From: Actinomycetota bacterium | GTDB lineage: Bacteria; Actinomycetota; Actinomycetes; Nanopelagicales; Nanopelagicaceae | Direction of reading: 5' to 3' | DNA length: 30,151 nucleotides | Assembly (NCBI GenBank): GCA_009700155.1 | Contig: WLMP01000001.1 | Location: 1-30,151, forward strand | Part shown: piece by piece, positions 1 to 7,532 of the stretch | Numbering within the stretch: the stretch's first letter is position 1 | Layout of the letters: each line of letters opens with the position of its first letter | Program-made: the position numbers and the translations under genes | Notes under the pieces: generated by a model | The model's input: the letters and a program-made list of their open reading frames with translations, nothing else | Databases searched by the model: none | What the model was told of the DNA's origin: nothing

Positions 1-1
1 C

Positions 2-64
2 TGTTCACTTCCAGTAGATCCAAATGGGCATCTTTGTCCAAGAGCTAATGGTTATCGCAGATGA
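2..64 (+). CDS. DUF3090 family protein, C-terminal end only
   Basis: This is the last 20 codons of a gene that begins before the window. Read from base 2, the peptide has a Cys-x10-Cys arrangement and ends HLCPRANGYRR before a TGA at 62-64. That matches the end I remember for actinobacterial DUF3090 proteins (a C-terminal Cys-rich tail of the type PLDPxGHxCPRxNGYR). Its function is not known to me. The TGA overlaps the ATG of the next gene (ATGA at 61-64), so the two are probably translationally coupled. DUF3090 and SCO1664-family genes are commonly adjacent in actinobacteria upstream of mshC, which supports the call. Only the tail is visible, so the family call rests on a short match plus context. 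Confidence 0.65.
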   Translation, partial: CSLPVDPNGHLCPRANGYRR

Positions 65-753
65 GTGTAAGTATGCAAACTTTATTGAGTCAGAGTATGC
101 GAGTTGTCGGCAGATTAATCGATGCCTCCAATGCAACGCTATTAGCTGAGATTGAGTCCGATAACCAAACTCAAAAAGTAATATACAAGCCAGTTGCAGG
201 AGAAAAGCCATTATGGGATTTTCAAGATGGAAATCTTGCTCATCGTGAGTATTGCGCTTTTCTTTTAAGCAACCGTGCTGGCTTTGACCTGGTTCCAAAT
301 ACTGTATTACGTGATGGCCCCTTTGGTTTCGGAATGGTGCAAGAGTGGATTGATACTGATGAAGAGATCGACATTATCAATTTTGCTCAAAGTGATGATT
401 CTCAGTTAAAAAGAATGGCAATCTTTGATGCCATAATAAATAATACTGATAGAAAATACGGCCACCTGCTTTACAAAGAAGGAAAATTGTTAGGCTGCGA
501 TCATGGCGTGACTTTTCACTCCGAGGATAAGTTGCGAACGGTTATATGGCAGTTTTCTGGTGAAAAGTTTGATAAGCAGGAAATGCTCTTAATAGAGAGC
601 GCATCTGCATTAGATTATCCAAATCTTTTTGAGTCCTATTTAACTCAAGATGAGATTGCTGCTATCTATGAAAGAATAAATCAATTGCTCAAAAGCGGTA
701 GATTTCCATCCCCGAGTGAGAATTGGCCTGCCATTCCATGGCCGCCGGTCTAA
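61..753 (+). CDS. SCO1664 family protein (PI3/4-kinase-like fold)
   Basis: This 230-aa protein resembles the SCO1664 family, an actinobacterial group with a distant phosphatidylinositol 3-/4-kinase-like fold and no established substrate. Features consistent with that fold are the N-terminal GRLIDASNATLLAEI segment, a Lys in VIYKPVAGEKPLWDF that could hold ATP phosphate, and the catalytic-loop-like segments AIFDAIINNTDRKYGHLL and CDHGVTFH (Asp/Asn in the first, Asp-His-Gly in the second). The ATG at 61 is chosen because it overlaps the previous stop; a second in-frame ATG at 73 is possible. mshC follows after 13 bases. In many actinobacteria this gene sits with DUF3090 and mshC, so a link to thiol metabolism is conceivable, but that is inference only. 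Confidence 0.8.
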   Translation: MSVSMQTLLSQSMRVVGRLIDASNATLLAEIESDNQTQKVIYKPVAGEKPLWDFQDGNLAHREYCAFLLSNRAGFDLVPNTVLRDGPFGFGMVQEWIDTDEEIDIINFAQSDDSQLKRMAIFDAIINNTDRKYGHLLYKEGKLLGCDHGVTFHSEDKLRTVIWQFSGEKFDKQEMLLIESASALDYPNLFESYLTQDEIAAIYERINQLLKSGRFPSPSENWPAIPWPPV

Positions 754-766
754 AAAGGAGAAGTTG

Positions 767-1990
767 TTGAAGAGTTGGCCTGAAATTTACATACCTCCAA
801 TGCCTGAGGTTGTGTTTCCTAAAATGAGATTAAAAGACACAAATCAGGGAATGTGTGATCTTGAAAATGGTAAAGAATTTCGAATGTATGTTTGTGGAAT
901 AACGCCATACGATTCCACGCACTTAGGCCACGCCGCAACCTACTTAGCATTTGATTTAATTAATAGGTATCAAAGATTATCAAATCTCAAGGTATCTTTT
1001 GTTGAGAATATAACTGATGTTGATGATCCTTTATTGGAGCGAGCCAATAGAGATAATCAGGATTGGAGTGTTCTTGCTAATTCTCAAATAGAGCTTTTTC
1101 AATCAGACATGGCAGCACTAAGAATTCTACCTCCAGAGCAATTTATTAAAGTAACTGATTCAATGCAGCTAATTGAGTCATTTATTGACCGTTTAGATGA
1201 AAATGGTTTTCTATACAAAGTTGATAGCGATCTTTATTTTAGTGCAGAGAAGTTTCTTGAGGATCTTCCTTTCTCGGTTGATGATTCGATCAAAATTTTT
1301 TCTGAACGTGGGGGAGACCCAACTAGAGTAGGTAAGAAGCATCCATTGGATCCACTTGTTTGGAGTGCCAATGTTGCAGGTGAACCTGGCTGGGACAGTA
1401 AGTATGGTTACGGACGCCCTGGATGGCATATTGAATGCACAGCGATTGCTTGCGAGTACTTAGATAATGAAAAATCTGATCCGATAATTGATCTTCAAGG
1501 AGGTGGGTCAGATTTAATTTTCCCTCACCACTTTATGAGCTCACAAATTGTAAAAGCAGCTCTTGGTCGGGATTTTGCTACTCATTATGTTCACGCAGCA
1601 ATGATTGGATTTGGTGGTGAAAAGATGAGTAAGTCCAAAGGAAATTTAGTGTTTGTATCAACTCTTATTAAAGATGGAGTTGACCCTATGGTTATTCGAT
1701 GGGGATTATTAAGTGGACATTTCCAGGTGGATCGAGAGTGGAATGTTGATTTATTAAAAACTGCTCAATCTGAGGTAGCTTTAGTTAGATCAAGTCTTTC
1801 CAGAAGCGATGTTTCACCTTCAGATTTACTTATAAAAGATTTAGTAAATGCTGTTGCTGATAATTTAGACACTCCTTTTGCTCTTAAGAGATTAGTGGAG
1901 TGGGCTCAAGATAGTCATGTAAATCCTTCAGTTAATGAAAGTGGTTTGGTATCTAGAGCTATTGATTCGTTGCTAGGCCTTGCGCTTTAA
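767..1990 (+). CDS. mshC: Cysteine--1-D-myo-inosityl 2-amino-2-deoxy-alpha-D-glucopyranoside ligase (mycothiol synthesis)
   Basis: MshC joins cysteine to GlcN-Ins in the ATP-dependent third step of mycothiol synthesis, in the cytoplasm. It is a cysteinyl-tRNA synthetase paralogue. With a TTG start at 767 the protein is 407 aa, the usual MshC length, and begins MKSWPE as family members do. AAGGAG at 755-760 lies 6 bases upstream. A longer frame opens at 716 but would overlap the previous gene and add an untypical N-terminus. Visible motifs are Cys43 (Zn ligand position), HLGH at 52-55 (the HIGH motif), WHIEC with Cys224, HH at 254-255 and KMSKS at 286-290. A true CysS would carry a C-terminal anticodon-binding domain, which is absent here. 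The gene marks the organism as a mycothiol-producing actinobacterium. Confidence 0.93.
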   Translation: MKSWPEIYIPPMPEVVFPKMRLKDTNQGMCDLENGKEFRMYVCGITPYDSTHLGHAATYLAFDLINRYQRLSNLKVSFVENITDVDDPLLERANRDNQDWSVLANSQIELFQSDMAALRILPPEQFIKVTDSMQLIESFIDRLDENGFLYKVDSDLYFSAEKFLEDLPFSVDDSIKIFSERGGDPTRVGKKHPLDPLVWSANVAGEPGWDSKYGYGRPGWHIECTAIACEYLDNEKSDPIIDLQGGGSDLIFPHHFMSSQIVKAALGRDFATHYVHAAMIGFGGEKMSKSKGNLVFVSTLIKDGVDPMVIRWGLLSGHFQVDREWNVDLLKTAQSEVALVRSSLSRSDVSPSDLLIKDLVNAVADNLDTPFALKRLVEWAQDSHVNPSVNESGLVSRAIDSLLGLAL

Positions 1991-2032
1991 CATCTTTTAA
2001 TTTTTTAGGCTAAACTCAGTGTGTATTTTGCA

Positions 2033-2038
2033 TACAAT
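2033..2038 (+). promoter_or_regulatory. Candidate -10 element for the HAD/trmI pair
   Basis: TACAAT occurs 17 bases before the ATG at 2056, in the only sizeable gap (65 bp) of the first gene block. No good -35 hexamer is visible at 17 bp spacing (CTAAAC). A T-rich stretch follows the mshC stop, but there is no hairpin. A Shine-Dalgarno-like AAGGAA lies at 2043-2048. This is a weak prediction from sequence alone. Confidence 0.3.
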
Positions 2039-2055
2039 CATTAAGGAATGAAAAA

Positions 2056-2721
2056 ATGAGCGCATTACTGTTTGATATGGATGGGACAGTAATCGACTCT
2101 GAACCATTGTGGCTAGAGTCAGAGATAGAGATTATGACTAGCCTGGGTTTTCATTGGGATGCTCAAGATCAATTAAATTGTCTTGGTGGCCCTATGGACC
2201 GTACTGAGAAATACATGCAAGAAAGAAGTGGCCATATTAAACCTTATGGATACTTTCGAGATTCTCTTCACGAGATAATGCAAGAAAAGTTGGTTAGCAA
2301 ATTACAATTGATTCCAAACGCACTGGAGTTAATTTTAGAATCTAGAAGATTTGGCTTAAAAACAGCATTAGTAACTGCAAGTGGCCGGGATCTTATGAAT
2401 ATTGCACTAAAAAAGTTTCCTGAAGGTTGCTTTGATGCCAGAGTTTCAAGAGATGATGTGACAAACACTAAACCCAACCCAGAGCCATATATTCGTGCGG
2501 CAAGTTTGCTTAATGTTGATATTACTAAGTGTATTGTTTTTGAAGATTCACAAACGGGTGTGCAATCTGGATTGGAAGCAGGTGCTCAGGTAATTGGTAT
2601 TCCTCATATGATAGAGCTAGTACCCCATAGCAATTTGAGAGTTGTTAATTCTTTATCAGATATCTCACTCGAAAAATTACTGTCTTGGTACCCTGTACTG
2701 CAAGAAAGTAACTCAAAATGA
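2056..2721 (+). CDS. HAD-superfamily hydrolase (beta-phosphoglucomutase-like phosphatase)
   Basis: This 221-aa protein has the four HAD motifs in order. The nucleophile motif FDMDGTVIDSEPLW carries Asp7 and Asp9. Motif II is in VTASGRD, the motif III Lys is in TKPNPEPY, and the motif IV acid is in VFEDSQTGVQSGLEAG. The E-P-L-W after DGT and the helical cap inserted after motif I fit subclass IA phosphatases and mutases acting on sugar phosphates or related small metabolites. The substrate cannot be read from sequence. The start at 2056 has a ribosome-binding site just upstream. The stop overlaps the trmI start by 4 bases (ATGA), so the two genes are probably co-translated, although no functional link to tRNA methylation is obvious. 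Confidence 0.88.
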   Translation: MSALLFDMDGTVIDSEPLWLESEIEIMTSLGFHWDAQDQLNCLGGPMDRTEKYMQERSGHIKPYGYFRDSLHEIMQEKLVSKLQLIPNALELILESRRFGLKTALVTASGRDLMNIALKKFPEGCFDARVSRDDVTNTKPNPEPYIRAASLLNVDITKCIVFEDSQTGVQSGLEAGAQVIGIPHMIELVPHSNLRVVNSLSDISLEKLLSWYPVLQESNSK

Positions 2722-3563
2722 TTGACCGCAATTTTAAGTATGGAGATCGAGTTCAACTAACTGATGCAAAGGGGAAGTTGTACTCAATTACCCTGGCTGC
2801 AGGCGCAGAATGGCATACTCATAAGGGAATGCTTAAGCATGATGAGCTAGTTGGTTTGCCTGAGGGTTCAATCATTAAAACTAATCAGGATCTAAAGTTT
2901 CAAGTCTTTAGACCACTTCTGGCTGATTACGTACTTTCAATGCCACGTGGAGCGACGATAATCTATCCGAAAGATGCTGCAATGATTCTTGGTGTCGCTG
3001 ACATAAAGCCTGGGATCCGTGTACTTGAGGCAGGTGTTGGTTCTGGTGCTTTAAGTATTTCAATTCTTCGTGCAATACATGAAAGTGGGTTTCTACATTC
3101 AGTTGAAATACGAGAAGATTTTGCTGAAGTATCAAGAGTTAATGTTGAGAAGTATTTTGGAAAAAAGCCAGAGAATTGGTTAGTAACCGTTGGTGCACTA
3201 CAGGACCAAAATTTTGAGTCTGATTTTGATCGTGTACTTCTGGACATGCTTGCGCCATGGGAGTGTGTTGAGATTGCCTCTAAGGCTCTTGTGCCTGGCG
3301 GGGTTTTATTAGCGTATGTAGCAACAACGACACAGTTATCAAAACTAGCTGAAGCAATAAAGGATTCTGGAAACTTTACCGAACCTGAATCTTCTGAAAC
3401 TATTGTTAGAGGCTGGCATCATGAAGGTTTAGCGGTTCGACCTCAGCATAGAATGATTGCCCATACTGGATTTCTTATTCTCGCACGCAGGATGGCTCCT
3501 GGAGTTCCAGTGTTGCAGCGTCGTAGGAGGCCCTCAAAGGGTTCTTACGATGTAGTTGACTAG
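2718..3563 (+). CDS. trmI: tRNA (adenine-58-N1)-methyltransferase
   Basis: TrmI transfers methyl from S-adenosylmethionine to N1 of A58 in the tRNA T-loop and works as a homotetramer. The 281-aa sequence has an N-terminal beta domain (about residues 1-70), a Rossmann methyltransferase domain with motif I LEAGVGSG at 103-110, the LLDMLAPWE segment typical of this family, and the C-terminal RGWHHEGLAVRPQHRM segment seen in M. tuberculosis Rv2118c. The ATG overlaps the HAD stop. In typical actinobacteria the gene is followed by mpa/arc, dop, pup, prcBA and pafA. Here the next gene is pafB, after a 227-bp gap. Confidence 0.93.
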   Translation: MIDRNFKYGDRVQLTDAKGKLYSITLAAGAEWHTHKGMLKHDELVGLPEGSIIKTNQDLKFQVFRPLLADYVLSMPRGATIIYPKDAAMILGVADIKPGIRVLEAGVGSGALSISILRAIHESGFLHSVEIREDFAEVSRVNVEKYFGKKPENWLVTVGALQDQNFESDFDRVLLDMLAPWECVEIASKALVPGGVLLAYVATTTQLSKLAEAIKDSGNFTEPESSETIVRGWHHEGLAVRPQHRMIAHTGFLILARRMAPGVPVLQRRRRPSKGSYDVVD

Positions 3564-3790
3564 CTGACTTTCCATAAATCAAGAACTAAAATCAATGTTT
3601 CATTTGGTGCTATGGCGTTAACAGATTGTGTGCTTAATATCCAAGAGCTGGTTGAATAACTAGCAGGCGCCGTCCACCCCACCACCTGTTGTACACGGTA
3701 AGAGTAGTAGGAGCGATAGCACTGAAACAGTAGATATATTCAACTTTTTCATACTGAATATCATCAAACTATTAAGCTAACAGATAACCT
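3564..3790. other. Intergenic region at the position of the usual proteasome cluster
   Basis: No convincing gene is present between trmI and pafB. The gap holds a conspicuously G+C-rich block at about 3664-3700 (a GGCGCC palindrome followed by a CCACCCCACCACC run) inside otherwise AT-rich DNA, then an AT-rich run up to pafB. No tRNA, tmRNA or terminator structure could be built by eye. Very short open frames exist (15 codons from ATG 3612 on +; a Trp-rich one on -), but nothing supports them as genes. There is no recognisable Pup C-terminus (GGE/GGQ) and no proteasome beta N-terminal Thr motif. Confidence 0.6.
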
Positions 3791-4720
3791 ATGCAGGTGA
3801 GTTCTCAAAAAACCGAGCGATTAATTAATCTAACTCTTGCCCTACTGGCAACAAAGCGGTATCTAAGCAAAGCAGAAATCTTTAAGAAAATCCCAGGTTA
3901 TGAGGGTAGTGCTGAGACTAAGGAGCGAATGTTTGAACGAGATAAGGACGAGCTTCGTAGTTTAGGAATTCAGATAGAAGTCAGTAGTTCAGATCCACTT
4001 TTTGAGGATGATTTAGGTTACTTAATTGATAGCAACTCATTGCAATTTGGAATTGACGAATTCAATAAAGAAGAGCTATTGCTCTTAACTATGGCTGGTA
4101 ATTTGTGGCACGAATCGGCTTTGCAAATGGATTCGAAGTCAGCTCTACTTAAAATTCAATCTCTTAGTGGCCCGGTCGAGAGCGATATAACCACCACGCC
4201 AAAGATCAAACTCAATGAGGATTCTCAGCTACTAATGAGCGCATTTTCTGCTATTGAGAATAGACAGACGTTAACTTTTGAATACTCTGGCAAGTTAAGA
4301 GTAGTAAAGCCTTTCGGACTCATTACAAATAATGGCTTTTGGTACTTAATTGCCTCTGAAGCAGAGATTACAAAGTCTTTTAAAATCGTTCGAATTGAAG
4401 GGGTGCTTTTAATAGGAAGCCAGAAAGACGCATTTGTTAAGCCAACTAATGTTGACATACCTGGATTCTTTAATGAAAACTCACAGCCTAAGTCTCAAAT
4501 TGCAACTATTCGTATTAGAAAGGGGAGTGCGCTAACTCTTAGAAATAAATATATTTCTAAAGATATAGATGATGACTGGGATGAGATTTCAATTCCATAT
4601 AGCTATGACCAAGAGATAATCGAACTGATTCTTTGGTACGGCACTGATGTGTATCTAATTGCCCCAACTGAACTTAAAGATAAGTTAATACTTAGTCTGA
4701 AAGAACTTGCAAATGGTTGA
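3791..4720 (+). CDS. pafB: WYL-domain transcriptional regulator PafB
   Basis: PafB forms a complex with PafC that, in mycobacteria, activates the LexA-independent DNA-damage response (including recA and repair genes), probably by sensing single-stranded DNA through its WYL domains. The 309-aa protein has an N-terminal winged-helix region (about residues 8-65, starting KTERLINLTLALLATKRYLS), a WYL domain with Trp184-Tyr185-Leu186 in GFWYLIASE, and a C-terminal WCX-like region. It overlaps pafC by 8 bases. The usual upstream pafA and proteasome genes are absent, so the name records homology to the regulator, not a role in the proteasome. No clear Shine-Dalgarno precedes the ATG. Confidence 0.9.
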   Translation: MQVSSQKTERLINLTLALLATKRYLSKAEIFKKIPGYEGSAETKERMFERDKDELRSLGIQIEVSSSDPLFEDDLGYLIDSNSLQFGIDEFNKEELLLLTMAGNLWHESALQMDSKSALLKIQSLSGPVESDITTTPKIKLNEDSQLLMSAFSAIENRQTLTFEYSGKLRVVKPFGLITNNGFWYLIASEAEITKSFKIVRIEGVLLIGSQKDAFVKPTNVDIPGFFNENSQPKSQIATIRIRKGSALTLRNKYISKDIDDDWDEISIPYSYDQEIIELILWYGTDVYLIAPTELKDKLILSLKELANG

Positions 4721-5624
4721 GTCTGCAGGCAAAAGAGCATTAAGAACAATGGATCTAATTCCGTTTATTCTCGAAAATCCTGGATGTTCGATAAAGAGCT
4801 TGGCAGAGAAATTTTCGGTCACTGATAGCCAAATCGAAAAGGATTTGCAGCTCATATTTATGTGTGGTCTACCAGGTTATACACCCTACGAATTAATCGA
4901 CATCGTTTTTGACAACGGGATTGTCACGGTAATTGAGCCACAGGTATTAGATAGGCCGAGAAGATTTTCGAAAAATGAACTGATTGTAATTATTCTAGGT
5001 TTAAGAATTCTAAGTGAAATACATTCTGCTAGTAAGACAAATACTGAAAAGATTGAAAAATTAATCACAAAAATCTCTGCTTTAGTTCCAACATACAATT
5101 CTAAGGTAAGCACGAACATCAACTCGGAGTTTATGAGTGATTTGAATCGCGCTATAAGTCACAGTCTGAAGTTAGAAATAGAGTACACATCTGTTTCAAA
5201 GGACGAAGCGACACGGAGAAATCTATTACCTATTGAGCTATATATGCTCAATGGGAGTCTGTATTTGAGAGCAATCGATTTAGATATCTCAGCCGAGAGA
5301 GTTTTTAGAACTGATTTAATTAGAATTAACAAAGTAGGAGAGATCACTAATGTACAGATTAATTCTGAACAGTCAGAAAAGCTTCAGATCTTACTAGAGG
5401 TCAGTAAAAGTAGAAGAATCTTTATGGAGCGTAACTCCTCAATTATTCAAACAGTCAAGGAAACAAAAAATGGATTTAAAGTAGAAGTTAGTGTTTCAAA
5501 CTTACAATGGTTGAAGCGTTGCATTCTAAGCAATAGTCCAGGAATAAAGGTTATTGCTCCTGCGGAGCTAGCGTTAGAAATTAAGCAGAATGCCAATGCC
5601 ATTCTGGCGCTTTACAGATCCTAA
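4713..5624 (+). CDS. pafC: WYL-domain transcriptional regulator PafC
   Basis: This is the partner of PafB, a 303-aa protein of the same architecture: an HTH (about residues 12-55), a linker, then a WYL domain. In the signature position it reads LYL (183-185, SLYLRAID), so the Trp of the motif is replaced by Leu. The ATG at 4713 lies inside the pafB end and overlaps it by 8 bases; an in-frame TTG at 4707 is a less likely start. Together with PafB it should act as the DNA-damage regulator known from mycobacteria. Its retention next to tatA is the standard actinobacterial order. Confidence 0.88.
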   Translation: MVESAGKRALRTMDLIPFILENPGCSIKSLAEKFSVTDSQIEKDLQLIFMCGLPGYTPYELIDIVFDNGIVTVIEPQVLDRPRRFSKNELIVIILGLRILSEIHSASKTNTEKIEKLITKISALVPTYNSKVSTNINSEFMSDLNRAISHSLKLEIEYTSVSKDEATRRNLLPIELYMLNGSLYLRAIDLDISAERVFRTDLIRINKVGEITNVQINSEQSEKLQILLEVSKSRRIFMERNSSIIQTVKETKNGFKVEVSVSNLQWLKRCILSNSPGIKVIAPAELALEIKQNANAILALYRS

Positions 5625-5647
5625 GGAAATTAGGGTAGTATTTCATT

Positions 5648-5839
5648 ATGAACTCACTCAGACCCTGGCACCTTCTAGTCCTTGCAGTTGTCTTTTTAGT
5701 ACTTTTTGGCTCAAAGCGTTTACCAGATTCAGCTAGATCACTTGGGCGTTCACTTAGAATATTTAAGAGCGAAATCCAAGAGCTAAACAAGGATGAGAAT
5801 CCCGGAAATAAAAAATCAGATCCGAATACTGATAAGTAG
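5648..5839 (+). CDS. tatA: Sec-independent translocase subunit TatA
   Basis: TatA oligomerises in the membrane to form the conducting element of the twin-arginine translocase, which exports folded proteins. The 63-aa protein has one short hydrophobic helix (about residues 8-20), the hallmark [14 protein letters not shown] hinge and amphipathic helix (20-43), and a charged tail. This matches the usual TatA size. It lies 23 bases after pafC and 5 bases before tatC, in the conserved pafC-tatA-tatC-helY order. TatB is not seen in the window. Confidence 0.93.
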   Translation: MNSLRPWHLLVLAVVFLVLFGSKRLPDSARSLGRSLRIFKSEIQELNKDENPGNKKSDPNTDK

Positions 5840-5844
5840 TTTTA

Positions 5845-6651
5845 ATGAGTAAGCGCCGTGGCGAGAAAATGCCACTGCTTGACCATATTAAAGAGTTTCG
5901 TAACAGACTTATTAAATCGGTTCTTGCAATCATTATTGCAGCGTCAATTGGTTGGATTTTCTATCAAGAAATAGTCAGGCTTCTTACTTTACCTTTCTGT
6001 GACTTAGGTGATTCTTCCGCTCCATCAAATAATGAGTGTGGTGACCTTTACGTTAATGGAATTCTTGGCCCGTTTAACCTTCAAGTAAAGATCTCGCTTT
6101 TAACCGGAGTCATTGTTGCGGCTCCGATTTGGATATACCAACTTTGGTCTTTTATCACACCTGCTTTACACAAAAAAGAAAAACGAACTGCCATTGTATT
6201 TGCAATAATTGCTACGCCACTTTTCTTAACTGGATCTTCCTTAGCTTATTTGATTTTGCCACACGCAGTTGAGATCTTATTAGGTTTTACGCCAAGTAAT
6301 CTAGAGAACCTTGTAAGATTTGATGAGTATCTAGATTTTGTTTTGAGATTGATCTTGATATTCGGATTTGCATTCATTCTGCCACTCTTCTTAGTAGCCT
6401 TGAACTTATTAGGAGTACTTTCTGGAAAATCCATTCTTCGGCCATGGCGCATAGCAGTGTTCTCATGTTTTCTATTTACCGCTGCTTTCACGCCAACTCC
6501 TGATCCTATAACGATGACACTTCTAGCGATTCCCTTGTGTCTGATCTATTTTGCAGCAGGACTATTTGCATTATTAGTTGATAAGAGACGTAACAAGAAC
6601 TCTGAGGTTGATACGGGAGTAACACCAATATCTAAACCAGAAGAGATCTAA
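5845..6651 (+). CDS. tatC: Sec-independent translocase subunit TatC
   Basis: TatC is the polytopic receptor for twin-arginine signal peptides. The 268-aa protein begins with the conserved cytoplasmic segment PLLDHIKEFRNRLIKS (the H-x-x-E-[LF]-R-x-R motif), followed by about six predicted membrane helices and a hydrophilic tail. A periplasmic loop contains two Cys residues (about 52 and 65). The stop TAA shares its final A with the ATG of the next gene (TAATG), so translation of the lipid kinase is probably coupled. Confidence 0.95.
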   Translation: MSKRRGEKMPLLDHIKEFRNRLIKSVLAIIIAASIGWIFYQEIVRLLTLPFCDLGDSSAPSNNECGDLYVNGILGPFNLQVKISLLTGVIVAAPIWIYQLWSFITPALHKKEKRTAIVFAIIATPLFLTGSSLAYLILPHAVEILLGFTPSNLENLVRFDEYLDFVLRLILIFGFAFILPLFLVALNLLGVLSGKSILRPWRIAVFSCFLFTAAFTPTPDPITMTLLAIPLCLIYFAAGLFALLVDKRRNKNSEVDTGVTPISKPEEI

Positions 6652-7532
6652 TGTGGCTCTTGGTTGTAAACAAGAAAGCAGGAAAGCGTAAAGCTTTACC
6701 GCTTGTTCGTCATTTTTCTACTTTATTGCAGCAAACTGGACAAGAGTTTTATATCATTAATGAAGATAGTGCTAAAGCCACAGACTCTGTTTTACAATCA
6801 CAGCTTAGAACTGGGAATTATTCCAAAGTTATCGCTTTTGGAGGAGATGGCCTAGTTAACTTATGCATCCAACATATTGTCAAAACAAATATTGCCTTTG
6901 GTGTAGTGGCTGCTGGAACTGGTAATGATTTTTCTAGAACATTAGGACTGCATAAAAAAAATGTTATAGATTTGTTTCAAATTTTTTCAGACAGTAGCAC
7001 CGATACAATTGATGTTGGTAGGGTTTCTAGTGACTTGCATAGCCATTTCTATGTTCAAGTTTTAAGTACTGGTTTTGATGCAAAAGTTAATTCGCTTGCA
7101 AATAAGTTTAAATGGCCAAAAGGTAGGTTAAAATACACTCTTGCAATGCTTCTTACCCTTAATAGATTTAAGCCGATTGAGTACGAATTAAATATTGACA
7201 ATGAGATAATTTCAAGAAAAGCAATGCTGCTATCGGTTGCTAATGGTTATTGCTACGGTGGTGGAATGAAGATCAGTCCGAATGCTGTAAATAGCGATGG
7301 TCAGCTAGATGTGTTAGTTGTTAATCCGGTATCAAAGATCAAACTACTTACACTCTTTCCCAAAATTTTCACCGGAGCTCACATTTATCACCCAAAGGTA
7401 AGTACTATGCGTGGCAAAGAAATTAGCATCTCGGCTCAGACTGATTCATATGCCGATGGTGAGTTTGTATCGACTCTACCAATTACGGTAAGTGTTTTAC
7501 CTAAAGCGCTTAACACCTGGGTAGTAACATGA
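6651..7532 (+). CDS. Diacylglycerol kinase family lipid kinase
   Basis: The 293-aa protein belongs to the DAGK catalytic domain family, which phosphorylates diacylglycerol or related lipids with ATP. It has the nucleotide-binding GGDG at residues 64-67 and GTGNDFSRTLGL from 89, plus a second domain with YADGEFV near the C-terminus, all family features. The residue after GGDG is Leu rather than the commonest Thr; tatC-linked actinobacterial members often vary here. The substrate (diacylglycerol, ceramide-like or other lipid) cannot be decided. It overlaps tatC by 1 base and helY by 4. A role recycling diacylglycerol made during lipoprotein or lipomannan synthesis by the downstream lnt/ppm1 genes is possible but is inference. 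Confidence 0.85.
   Translation: MWLLVVNKKAGKRKALPLVRHFSTLLQQTGQEFYIINEDSAKATDSVLQSQLRTGNYSKVIAFGGDGLVNLCIQHIVKTNIAFGVVAAGTGNDFSRTLGLHKKNVIDLFQIFSDSSTDTIDVGRVSSDLHSHFYVQVLSTGFDAKVNSLANKFKWPKGRLKYTLAMLLTLNRFKPIEYELNIDNEIISRKAMLLSVANGYCYGGGMKISPNAVNSDGQLDVLVVNPVSKIKLLTLFPKIFTGAHIYHPKVSTMRGKEISISAQTDSYADGEFVSTLPITVSVLPKALNTWVVT

Noticed and set aside
716..766. Upstream in-frame extension of mshC from 716
   Set aside because: It overlaps the previous gene and adds a basic, untypical N-terminus; the TTG at 767 has AAGGAG at good spacing and gives the family's MKSWP-like start.
3660..3705. tRNA or tmRNA fragment in the trmI-pafB gap
   Set aside because: There is no T-loop (GGTTCGA-like) sequence and no cloverleaf stems; the CACCA-like bases are within a C-rich run.
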